Source: Candidatus Thorarchaeota archaeon
GTDB lineage: Archaea; Asgardarchaeota; Thorarchaeia; Thorarchaeales; Thorarchaeaceae
Direction of reading: 5' to 3'
NCBI GenBank assembly: GCA_029856425.1
Contig: JAHQWZ010000056.1
Coordinates: forward strand, 1-9,458
DNA length: 9,458 nt
Shown here one piece after another: positions 1 to 5,711 of the stretch. The notes beneath the pieces are model-generated. The model was not told the DNA's origin. It did not search any database and worked only from the letters and a program-made list of their open reading frames with translations. Each line of letters starts with the position of its first letter. Position 1 is the stretch's first letter. A program made the position numbers and the translations under genes.

Positions 1-268
1 GTGCGCCTGCACTTGATGTCCTGTCACTCTCTCTTGCCACAACTCCATCTACTCCGTCAAGAAAGCCTACAAGAAACACGAGAAGCCCGTAGAGTGGTTG
101 TGAATTGATAATTGAAAGTACAAGAAAGGCAAGCAGCGCTGTTAGAACGGTGACATAGGTGATTGAATCAGGTCGCACATTACGTTTGATGAGTGGCCTT
201 GCAGCCCCAGTGACCATTCTCCTGAAAATGACCCTGACTCTAAACTTACTTGGTGAGATGTCATTCAC
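1..268 (-). CDS. CDP-alcohol phosphatidyltransferase, N-terminal part (runs off left edge)
   Basis: A reading frame open to the window edge encodes about 89 residues of an integral membrane enzyme that moves a phosphoalcohol from a CDP-activated donor to an acceptor alcohol, releasing CMP. The CDP-alcohol phosphotransferase signature is visible as D71-x2-D74-G75-x2-A78-R79-x8-G88; the last two aspartates of the motif would lie past the edge. A basic N terminus (about residues 8-33) precedes two hydrophobic segments, about 36-55 and 58-70, fitting the first membrane helices. The start is uncertain. GTG at 268 overlaps the stop of the upstream nucleotidyltransferase by 8 bases and keeps the basic N-terminal helix; ATG at 217 is the next choice. 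Both have a purine-rich motif unusually close to the start. The family could be archaetidylinositol-phosphate synthase, di-myo-inositol-phosphate-phosphate synthase or another lipid head-group transferase; the fragment cannot decide. Family assignment is firm, substrate open. Confidence 0.85.
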   Translation of the reverse strand, partial: MNDISPSKFRVRVIFRRMVTGAARPLIKRNVRPDSITYVTVLTALLAFLVLSIINSQPLYGLLVFLVGFLDGVDGVVARESDRTSSAGA

Positions 269-1319
269 TCTCCTTGATAATGTGATTGCCATAAACAATT
301 GCATCCTTGATACAAACTCCCTCGTCGACACAAGCTGAATCAAATAGGATGCTTCTTTCAATGATGGTTTCACGTGATAGCTTAGTATTTTGCCCCATAC
401 TCACGCCTGGCCCCACCCTGCAATTCTGCTCGATTCTGCAGGCCGGACCTATGAATGTGGGACCAATTATACTCACCCCAGATGCGATAAGCGTTCCTGA
501 TGGAATCTGAATCTCTCTACTAACAGCGATAGTGGCGCCAGCGGGAATTACAATGCAACCCTCATTGGGACTAACTTGTTCACTCAATAATATGTCATTT
601 GCGGCGAGAAGATCCGGTATCGAGTCTATATCAAACCACCTTTCAGTTACTTTGACTGCGTAAACACTCATACCCTTGGATATCATCTGATTCACGGCTG
701 CGACCACGGTCTTTTCACTTGATGCGTAAGCAGCACGGAAATGACCGATTGTTCCCGGACTAGCGGCTATGAGCATTGCACTGTTGTACACAGAATCATA
801 ATCGGTCAGAGGGCTACCTAGACCAGAAATGCGACCATCACTTTGAATGTAGACGGGAAACTCATGTTTCGATTCAGCAGCGATACTGACAGTCACAACT
901 CGGGATTCACCCCCGCTTCTATGTGACTTTATGAGCTGCTTGACTGCAGATGAGGATACAATATAGTCTGCTGGACATATCAGAAACGAGTCATAAGCCC
1001 AATCCTCGAGGACACTGAACAATGTGTGAAGAGGTCCTTTCTCGAGGGAGGATACCTGAACTATTTCTATGGAATACGAATCAGCTAATTCAAGCAAGTG
1101 CTCCTTGAAAAGCTCGCTCTTCCATCCAACACCAATGTGAAAGGATTGCACTCCAGATTGAGATAGGGTTTCTAGTAGCCTGTGAATAATGGTCTTGCCT
1201 GCAATAGGAATGAGCCCTTTTGGTATGGAGTCGCTGAGGGCACCCATTCGTGATCCACGGCCAGCAGCCAGAATTACAGCGTGTATGCCTATTCCTCCTC
1301 GCAACGACTCAAACAACAT
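261..1319 (-). CDS. Sugar/polyol-phosphate nucleotidyltransferase with C-terminal hexapeptide beta-helix
   Basis: The enzyme probably condenses a nucleoside triphosphate with a phosphorylated sugar or polyol to give an NDP-activated product plus pyrophosphate, in the cytosol. Residues about 13-245 form the Rossmann-like nucleotidyltransferase domain: the AAGRGSRMG loop (18-26), the P33-K34 pair, a metal-binding aspartate at D118 (PADY) and WFDID at 228-232, the pattern ending the catalytic domain in sugar and inositol-phosphate nucleotidyltransferases. Residues about 253-352 hold hexapeptide-like repeats such as IPAGAT, IPSGTL, IGPTFI and VGPGVS, predicting a left-handed beta-helix as in GlmU-like proteins. 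No acetyltransferase active site is recognised, so the helix may only be structural. The CDP-alcohol phosphatidyltransferase gene overlaps its end, which favours CTP and a polyol phosphate such as inositol 1-phosphate as an inference; GDP-mannose or glucose-1-phosphate enzymes remain possible. ATG at 1319 adds 11 residues before the usual family start; a strong AGGAGG lies 7 bases before an ATA codon at 1286. Confidence 0.85.
   Translation of the reverse strand: MLFESLRGGIGIHAVILAAGRGSRMGALSDSIPKGLIPIAGKTIIHRLLETLSQSGVQSFHIGVGWKSELFKEHLLELADSYSIEIVQVSSLEKGPLHTLFSVLEDWAYDSFLICPADYIVSSSAVKQLIKSHRSGGESRVVTVSIAAESKHEFPVYIQSDGRISGLGSPLTDYDSVYNSAMLIAASPGTIGHFRAAYASSEKTVVAAVNQMISKGMSVYAVKVTERWFDIDSIPDLLAANDILLSEQVSPNEGCIVIPAGATIAVSREIQIPSGTLIASGVSIIGPTFIGPACRIEQNCRVGPGVSMGQNTKLSRETIIERSILFDSACVDEGVCIKDAIVYGNHIIKESE
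1294..1299 (-). promoter_or_regulatory. AGGAGG ribosome-binding motif inside the annotated 5' end of the nucleotidyltransferase gene
   Basis: On the minus strand AGGAGG is followed by 7 bases (AATAGGC) and then ATA at 1286-1284, which encodes the residue just before HAVILAAG, where this family normally begins. This is the best anti-Shine-Dalgarno match near the gene, while ATG at 1319 has none. It either marks a rare ATA start or is a coincidence of Arg-Gly-Gly codons. Confidence 0.4.
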
Positions 1320-1362
1320 GGTTCATATCAGTGTTTGTAAGGATGAGGGGTGGTAACTTGTC

Positions 1363-2067
1363 TTGACGTCGAGAATCCTAACAGTCAAGGATGAAGATAA
1401 CTGCGAGGATGTGATTCAGGAAGCAGTTAGAACAATTCGAGAAGGCGGACTCGTGGTCTATCCCACAGATACTAGTTACGGTATTGCTTGCGATCCGATG
1501 CAGGAGCAAGCATTAGACCGTTTGATTTCCGTGAAGAACAGGGATAAGGGGATTGGAGTGCCCCTACTATTCACAGACATTCATCAGTGTGAGGCGTATC
1601 ATGACTTTGGGAGTCTGGAGAGGGTTCTAGCTCGCCTCTTCTGGCCTGGTGCATTGACGTTGATAGTCACAACCAAGGATACAATTCCCGCATACATCAC
1701 TGGGGGCAGGGGATCTGCAGCTATAAGAGTCCCCAATCATTTCTTACCCCGAAGGATTGCTAAGGAATTAGGAATACCAATTGTAGGTACCAGCGCAAAC
1801 CTAAGCGGCGGAGAAACCCCTTTTGAAGTGTCTGTGGCATTTGAGCAGTTGGGAGATGGAGTGGATCTCTATATTGATGGAGGACCATCTTCTGCAAGTG
1901 CCAACTCTACAATTGTTGGTGTAGAAGGAGCAGGAACTGATGCGCCATTGAACATCAAGGTCTACAGAGAGGGCAGTTTGAGCGTAGATAGGATTACAGA
2001 GAGTCTTAGAATTGATTCAGATGCGTTGCGCTTTTGGACAAATCGGATTATCTATCCTGATATGTGA
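1363..2067 (+). CDS. L-threonylcarbamoyladenylate synthase (TsaC/Sua5/YrdC family)
   Basis: The protein makes threonylcarbamoyl-AMP from threonine, bicarbonate and ATP, the first step of N6-threonylcarbamoyladenosine (t6A) at position 37 of ANN-decoding tRNAs; the KEOPS complex then transfers the group. It is one YrdC domain: VVYPTDTSYGI at 31-41, the KxR element K58-N-R60, PGALTLI at 95-101, IRVPNH at 121-126 and the SxN element in GTSANLSGG (142-150). At 234 residues it lacks the extra C-terminal Sua5 domain, so it is TsaC-like in size; the remote paralogue YciO is a less likely alternative. The start is TTG at 1363, supported by the purine-rich GGGGTGGT 8 bases upstream. The gene overlaps or abuts a THUMP-protein gene, and a KEOPS subunit gene lies about 550 bases downstream on the other strand, supporting a t6A role. 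Confidence 0.92.
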   Translation: MTSRILTVKDEDNCEDVIQEAVRTIREGGLVVYPTDTSYGIACDPMQEQALDRLISVKNRDKGIGVPLLFTDIHQCEAYHDFGSLERVLARLFWPGALTLIVTTKDTIPAYITGGRGSAAIRVPNHFLPRRIAKELGIPIVGTSANLSGGETPFEVSVAFEQLGDGVDLYIDGGPSSASANSTIVGVEGAGTDAPLNIKVYREGSLSVDRITESLRIDSDALRFWTNRIIYPDM

Positions 2068-2611
2068 GGCGATTGGTCTGCATAACTACAATCTTCTTGT
2101 GGGTTGCCCCAGAGAGAGAGAAAGAGCTGCAAAATCGGAAGTACAGTACTTCATTGGTGACCTTTTGGAAGACACGGAATTCCAGGTATTTCGAACTCCG
2201 GTTTCAGGCCTGCTCGCTGCTCTGACAACTCTCGACCCATTTGATGTGATTCACAGATTGAGAGAATTTGCCTTGGAGAACGCATATCAATTCAGATTTG
2301 CAATACGGTTCACACCAATTGAAAGGTGTGTCCCTGCATCTTTGGAGGAAATAGTGAGGGCTACAGAAGAATTGAGCACTAAGATAGGTGAAAATGACTC
2401 ATTCAGAGTTACAGTAAGACGCCGTCATACAGACTTGGAGAATATGGAAGTAGTAGAAGCTGCGGCTTCTGTGATACCTAGGCGCGTTGACTTGGACCAA
2501 CCAGACAAGACCGTATGGATAGAGATTGTGGGGCAGTGGGCAGGAGTTTCTGTTCTCGATCAAAATGAAGACATTCTCTCAATTATGACCATGCGTGATG
2601 ATATGTATTAG
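2021..2611 (+). CDS. THUMP-domain RNA-binding protein, Tan1-like (COG1818 type)
   Basis: This matches the small archaeal THUMP proteins related to eukaryotic Tan1/THUMPD1, which present tRNA to the acetyltransferase that makes N4-acetylcytidine at position 12. The sequence shows the N-terminal NLLVG strand, an RERERAAKSE helix, a VSGLLAALTTLDPF segment, then a THUMP core with FRVTVRRRHTDL, EVVEAAASVI, VDLDQPDK and AGVSVL. No methyltransferase or other catalytic domain is attached, so it probably acts as an RNA-binding partner. The start is unclear. ATG at 2021 (TTG at 2012 is also in frame) would overlap the TsaC gene by 47 bases and add about 19 residues not typical of the family. A CTG at 2078, right before HNYNLLVG, has GTGAGG 8 bases upstream, which would give 177 residues and translational coupling at the TsaC stop. 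The acetylation role is inferred from the family; the acetyltransferase gene is not here. Confidence 0.85.
   Translation: MRCAFGQIGLSILICEAIGLHNYNLLVGCPRERERAAKSEVQYFIGDLLEDTEFQVFRTPVSGLLAALTTLDPFDVIHRLREFALENAYQFRFAIRFTPIERCVPASLEEIVRATEELSTKIGENDSFRVTVRRRHTDLENMEVVEAAASVIPRRVDLDQPDKTVWIEIVGQWAGVSVLDQNEDILSIMTMRDDMY
2064..2069 (+). promoter_or_regulatory. GTGAGG candidate ribosome-binding site overlapping the TsaC stop codon
   Basis: The motif overlaps the TGA stop of the threonylcarbamoyl-AMP synthase gene and lies 8 bases before CTG at 2078, the codon at the expected N terminus of the THUMP protein. It matches the archaeal anti-Shine-Dalgarno only in 4-base runs, so support is moderate. 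If real, it implies a CTG start and coupled translation. Confidence 0.35.
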
Positions 2612-2618
2612 CCCCATG

Positions 2619-3200
2619 CTACGAATCTAATGCAACCATTGATACTCTGCTTGTTACACAACCTGATAGAGCTTGATATCTTGCTTCAAGGGTGTCAGAT
2701 GATGTGACCGCACTTATCTCGGTTTCATTAATCCCGAAGTGTGTCATTATGGATTGAATCCTTTCCTGAGTGGGGGCAAAAGGCTGACGAACCTCCGACC
2801 CAATCCTATCGATTATATGATTAACATGACTCCTCAGATTAGATTCATCTGTGGCCAGAACGACTGCAGCTACGGATTCACTCTCATCTGTGACGCCCAT
2901 CTTTTCTAGTGCCACTCCGATTTGATACTGACCTGATGCATAGAGGAGTATCTCAACGTCAAGACTCCTTGAAATCGCGTAATCTCCCATCCAGGCGTTC
3001 AATGCATTCTGTGCGGCAGAGAGCAGGTGCTCTTCACCCGCGATAAGTGCTGAGCCAAGGAGCTGTACTGCCTCGATCCCTTCAGCCTTCTCAGACGCCA
3101 GAGTTATCATAGCATCCTTGTTCAAGTTCTTAGTGTTCTTGAGTTCCCCGACAGCTATATGAAAGACACCTTTTTCGGATGTCAGGGTTTCCAAGCGCAC
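2619..3200 (-). CDS. cgi121: KEOPS complex subunit Cgi121
   Basis: Cgi121 binds the Bud32 kinase in the KEOPS complex (Kae1, Bud32, Cgi121, Pcc1) and captures the 3' CCA end of tRNA for t6A synthesis. Recognition rests on the family core: a hydrophobic strand and IAGEEHLLSAAQNA at about 53-66, then ISRSLDVEILLYASGQYQI at 76-94, with LLYASG-x2-QI being the most diagnostic stretch, and the GVALEKMGV helix after it. The tail (about 143-193) keeps the expected ERIQSIMTHFGI helix. At 193 residues it is somewhat longer than many archaeal members, with extra sequence at both ends. The start is GTG at 3200 behind GGTGAT (3210-3205, 4-base spacer). It follows the phosphoribosyltransferase gene by 13 bases, so they are probably one transcript. 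The gene ends 7 bases from the convergent THUMP gene, and no terminator is visible between them. Confidence 0.85.
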   Translation of the reverse strand: MRLETLTSEKGVFHIAVGELKNTKNLNKDAMITLASEKAEGIEAVQLLGSALIAGEEHLLSAAQNALNAWMGDYAISRSLDVEILLYASGQYQIGVALEKMGVTDESESVAAVVLATDESNLRSHVNHIIDRIGSEVRQPFAPTQERIQSIMTHFGINETEISAVTSSDTLEARYQALSGCVTSRVSMVALDS

Positions 3201-3213
3201 TCAAATCACCATT

Positions 3214-3795
3214 TTAGAGCCTTTTGATGAAGTAATCTGCAACAGTTGGTTCAAAACCAACCTCAAACACAAGCCTGTTACGAATTTGTTTGAGGTTCAT
3301 TGAGGGATTCTCCTTTTTGAATATCTTCACAAGGGCGATGATTGACTCTCGCATCTCCCAAGGGTATACTGTCCAGCTCTCTGTTCGCACCATATAGAAA
3401 TCTGGTTCAACTCGTGACCAAGGTTTCCAGTGCAGCACTGCTGTTTTCACTTCGCCTGCGCCCAGATTCGCAACATGCTCTATTGCGTGGTATAGACTAT
3501 CTCCTGTATCAGCAACCTCATCTACAAGTAGGATACTTTTGCCCTCCATGGATCCAGTGATTGGCTGTGTTATCTTAGGCTCACGACCCTTTTTGCCCAC
3601 ATCGCTATAGTACTCTATTCGAATATTCTGAAGCGTATCAGCATATAGCACATCGGAAAGTATTCTAGCCGGTATCCAACCCCCTCTCGCGATTCCAACC
3701 ACAATATCCGGCTTGAATCCGCTCTCAACAACGCGTTCTGATAGTTGAAGCGTGAGGTTGTACACATCATCCCAAGTCAGAATTAGATAGTCCAT
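3214..3795 (-). CDS. Phosphoribosyltransferase, archaeal COG2236 type
   Basis: A type I phosphoribosyltransferase, likely transferring the ribose 5-phosphate of PRPP to a purine base (xanthine, guanine or hypoxanthine salvage). The PRPP-binding loop ILLVDEVADTGDS lies at about residues 88-100 of the 193-residue form; VVGIARGGWIPARILSD (32-48) is the N-terminal PRPP element, and the WTVYPWEMRE segment (141-150) is typical of this archaeal group. A helical tail of about 40 residues follows. The preferred start is ATG at 3795, behind GGAG with a 4-base spacer and directly before YLILTWDDVY; GTG at 3813 would add six residues. The gene is followed by cgi121 at 13 bases and is divergent from hutI. 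Base specificity cannot be read from the sequence. A regulatory role for a PRPP-binding protein is possible but less likely. Confidence 0.87.
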   Translation of the reverse strand: MDYLILTWDDVYNLTLQLSERVVESGFKPDIVVGIARGGWIPARILSDVLYADTLQNIRIEYYSDVGKKGREPKITQPITGSMEGKSILLVDEVADTGDSLYHAIEHVANLGAGEVKTAVLHWKPWSRVEPDFYMVRTESWTVYPWEMRESIIALVKIFKKENPSMNLKQIRNRLVFEVGFEPTVADYFIKRL

Positions 3796-3842
3796 TCTAC
3801 TCCATGACCCCACATGGGCTTTGCAATTCAGTGTGCTTCCTC

Positions 3843-3851
3843 CATATTAAC
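3843..3851 (-). promoter_or_regulatory. Possible TATA-like element for the phosphoribosyltransferase-cgi121 operon
   Basis: GTTAATATG on the minus strand is the most A/T-rich element in the 127-base gap between the divergent phosphoribosyltransferase and hutI starts. It is about 50 bases upstream of ATG at 3795, allowing transcription to start some 25 bases downstream with a short leader containing the GGAG site. No equally good box for hutI is seen; GTGAT at 3913-3917 is its probable ribosome-binding motif. The perfect palindrome CAGTACTG (3851-3858) adjoins the element. Confidence 0.3.
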
Positions 3852-3922
3852 AGTACTGCTGAGAAACTCATCAACGCAATGTAGATTTAGGGCGGACTAC
3901 TCTCCACTTGCAGTGATTAGAG

Positions 3923-5188
3923 ATGATACCCGATATTGTACTCTTCCACATTGGCCAACTAGCTACACTAGCAGGACATTGTGATACTCCCAAGACAGGG
4001 GATACCCTGCAGGAACTATCGATAATTGAGGATGGAGCTGTCGCCATAAAGGATGGTCAAATCGTTTTGGTAGGTACAACCAAAGAAGTCATTTCTAGGC
4101 TCAGCGAAGAGCCACTGCTACCACCGATTGAATTTCCCGACATGCTAGCAATTCCGGGTTTCGTTGATAGTCATACCCATCTAGTATTTGGAGGCTCAAG
4201 AGAGAATGACTTTGCCATGAAGCTTGCTGGTAAAAGATACATCGAGATACTAGAAGCTGGTGGAGGCATACTAAACACCTTGGGAGCAACACGTGCTGCG
4301 ACCCAAGACGAACTCAGTTCCAATGCATTCTCTTATGCCGAAGGCATGCTTAGTAGTGGAACAACAACCATCGAAGCAAAAAGTGGCTATGGACTTGATG
4401 TCGAGAATGAAGTGAAGATACTTCGAGCAGTGGAGGTATTGCGTGACAAGTTGCCTTCAGAGTTTGTGTCAACGTTCATGGGAGCTCATGCAGTTCCTCC
4501 TGAGTACAAGGATGGGGTTGACAGATATGTCAATCTTGTTATCGATGAGATGATTCCAGTTGTTGCAGAACATGGGCTGGCTGAGTTCTGTGATGTCTTC
4601 TGTGAAGAGGGCGTATTCGGTATCGAACACTCCAGAGAAATCCTCACTGCAGCAAAAGACAAAGGCATGAAACTGAAGGTTCATGCAGATGAGATAGTCC
4701 AGCTAGGAGGTGCAGGCTTGGCAGCAGAGCTCGGGGCTATATCTGCAGATCATCTCTTGATGTCCTCCGATGACGATTTGGAAGCCATGGGCAAGGCCGG
4801 GACAATAGCAACTCTACTTCCAGGGACCGCTTTTAGTCTTGATACGGAGTACGCGGATGCGAGAAAGATGATCGAAATGGGGCTTCCTGTCGCACTTGCC
4901 ACAGACTTCAATCCAAATTGCGCAAACGAGTCTATGTTCTTCACAATAGCTCTAGCCTGCTATAAGATGAAGATGCATCCCAGAGAAGCTATCTCAGCGG
5001 CCACAATAAACGGCGCACACGCTCTCGGAAGGGGCGATGTATTGGGAAGCATAGAACCGGGGAAGCGTGCAGACATCCTGATATTGGACTGTCCTAACCC
5101 TGAGTATCTCTCATGGAGGTTCGGGGTCAATCTTGTGCATACTGTCGTTGTGAATGGGCAGGTACTACATACCAAGCTTGGACCCTAG
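3923..5188 (+). CDS. hutI: Imidazolonepropionase
   Basis: HutI hydrolyses 4-imidazolone-5-propanoate to N-formimino-L-glutamate, the third step of histidine degradation. It is a metal-dependent amidohydrolase of the cytosol. At 421 residues it has normal length. Visible motifs are the metal-binding H84-T-H86 in VDSHTHLVFGG, the substrate-loop region ILEAGGGILNT (109-119), GTTTIEAKSGYGLD (146-159), FMGAHAVPPEY (185-195), the metal ligand H254 in KVHADE, ISADHLL (273-279) and the metal-ligand aspartate D328 in ATDFNPN. These separate it from other amidohydrolases. The start is ATG at 3923, with GTGAT 5 bases upstream. It stands alone on the plus strand, while hutH and hutU are on the minus strand, and ends tail to tail with the regulator gene. 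The assignment is very secure. Confidence 0.97.
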   Translation: MIPDIVLFHIGQLATLAGHCDTPKTGDTLQELSIIEDGAVAIKDGQIVLVGTTKEVISRLSEEPLLPPIEFPDMLAIPGFVDSHTHLVFGGSRENDFAMKLAGKRYIEILEAGGGILNTLGATRAATQDELSSNAFSYAEGMLSSGTTTIEAKSGYGLDVENEVKILRAVEVLRDKLPSEFVSTFMGAHAVPPEYKDGVDRYVNLVIDEMIPVVAEHGLAEFCDVFCEEGVFGIEHSREILTAAKDKGMKLKVHADEIVQLGGAGLAAELGAISADHLLMSSDDDLEAMGKAGTIATLLPGTAFSLDTEYADARKMIEMGLPVALATDFNPNCANESMFFTIALACYKMKMHPREAISAATINGAHALGRGDVLGSIEPGKRADILILDCPNPEYLSWRFGVNLVHTVVVNGQVLHTKLGP

Positions 5189-5652
5189 GACAGGCATTCT
5201 TCAGAGCGTGTTCCAGATTTCTGATACTCTTTAAAGTGCTCTAGCCACCGCGGGCTCTTTGGAGCACTCTTCACCCACTCCACAAACTGAGTAAGTTTCT
5301 CTACCGTTTCAGGATTAGCAATGTGCTCAAATTCGCAGGCATCATCATCAGCAATCTTTTCGCCTATCCCAATCATGCAGAAGAACCACTTGAGTGTCTT
5401 ATGCGCCCGATCAAGCTTTGCTGCAATCTCTTCTCCCTTGGGTGTCAGGCTGACACTACGATAGCGCTCATAGTTAACTAATCCGATTTTCTTGAGTTTC
5501 TGAAGAACATATGTCACACTAGGGGCCTTTACACCCCTCATGTCTGCTATGTCAGTTACATTTGCAAAACCATGTGCTTGCTGCAACTCATATATTGATT
5601 CTAGGTACTGCTCCATTGCTTTCGTGAGACCTTTCAAAACGCCTTCACACAT
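5185..5652 (-). CDS. DtxR/MntR-family metal-dependent transcriptional regulator
   Basis: A 155-residue regulator with an N-terminal winged helix-turn-helix (about 13-71 from ATG 5652: AMEQYLESIYEL, VTDIADMRGVKAPSVT recognition region, wing ending LTPKGEEI) and a metal-binding dimerisation domain. Family ligands visible are H84 (RAHKTL) and C106-x2-E109-H110 (ACEFEH), the DtxR-like Cys-x2-Glu-His pattern rather than MntR's Glu-x2-Glu-His. The position equivalent to MntR Asp8 or DtxR Met10 is Q15, and the residue matching DtxR Glu83 is Lys, so metal binding may be altered. No C-terminal SH3/FeoA-like domain is present. Start alternatives are ATG at 5652 (chosen) and TTG at 5664. The stop codon uses the CTAG shared with hutI. 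It lies about 60 bases after hutH on the same strand and may have its own promoter. Its targets are unknown; local control of itself and the hut genes is an inference. Confidence 0.88.
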   Translation of the reverse strand: MCEGVLKGLTKAMEQYLESIYELQQAHGFANVTDIADMRGVKAPSVTYVLQKLKKIGLVNYERYRSVSLTPKGEEIAAKLDRAHKTLKWFFCMIGIGEKIADDDACEFEHIANPETVEKLTQFVEWVKSAPKSPRWLEHFKEYQKSGTRSEECLS

Positions 5653-5655
5653 CCC

Positions 5656-5673
5656 TAGATACAAAATAGATAC
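5656..5673 (+). repeat. TAGATAC direct repeat at the regulator start, candidate operator
   Basis: TAGATAC occurs at 5656-5662 and again at 5667-5673, separated by AAAA, giving an 11-base period close to one helical turn. The pair covers the TTG and lies just upstream of the ATG candidates of the DtxR-type gene, downstream of a TATA-like box. This is a good position for autorepression, but the function is inferred. Confidence 0.4.
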
Positions 5674-5685
5674 TCATTGAAGGAC

Positions 5686-5693
5686 AGATAAAG
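5686..5693 (-). promoter_or_regulatory. TATA-like element upstream of the DtxR-type gene
   Basis: CTTTATCT on the minus strand lies in the short gap between hutH and the regulator gene. Its distance would put a transcription start about 25 bases downstream, near 5664, giving a leaderless or short-leader message. It is a weak match to the archaeal box and is supported mainly by spacing. Confidence 0.25.
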
Positions 5694-5711
5694 CTTGATG
5701 AATGACCAGTC

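Noticed and set aside
212..264. ATG at 264 as the start of the leftmost gene
   Set aside because: It has a well-spaced AGGAG, but its frame meets a stop within about 45 codons and is not the frame that encodes the CDP-alcohol phosphotransferase motif.
307..510. Plus-strand open frame opposite the nucleotidyltransferase
   Set aside because: Lies entirely inside the well-supported minus-strand gene, has no family-like motif and is a shadow frame.
1320..1362. Paired promoters between the divergent nucleotidyltransferase and TsaC genes
   Set aside because: The 43-base gap holds the TsaC ribosome-binding motif but no convincing TATA box on either strand.
2612..2618. Terminator between the THUMP gene and cgi121
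   Set aside because: Only 7 bases separate the stops and there is no T-run or hairpin.
3851..3858. CAGTACTG palindrome as an operator for hutI
   Set aside because: Perfect but only 8 bases, and I noticed no related copy at the other hut upstream regions; kept only as a remark with the neighbouring TATA-like element.
4469..5175. Several minus-strand frames opposite hutI
   Set aside because: hutI is intact with all motifs; these frames overlap each other and show no protein-like features.
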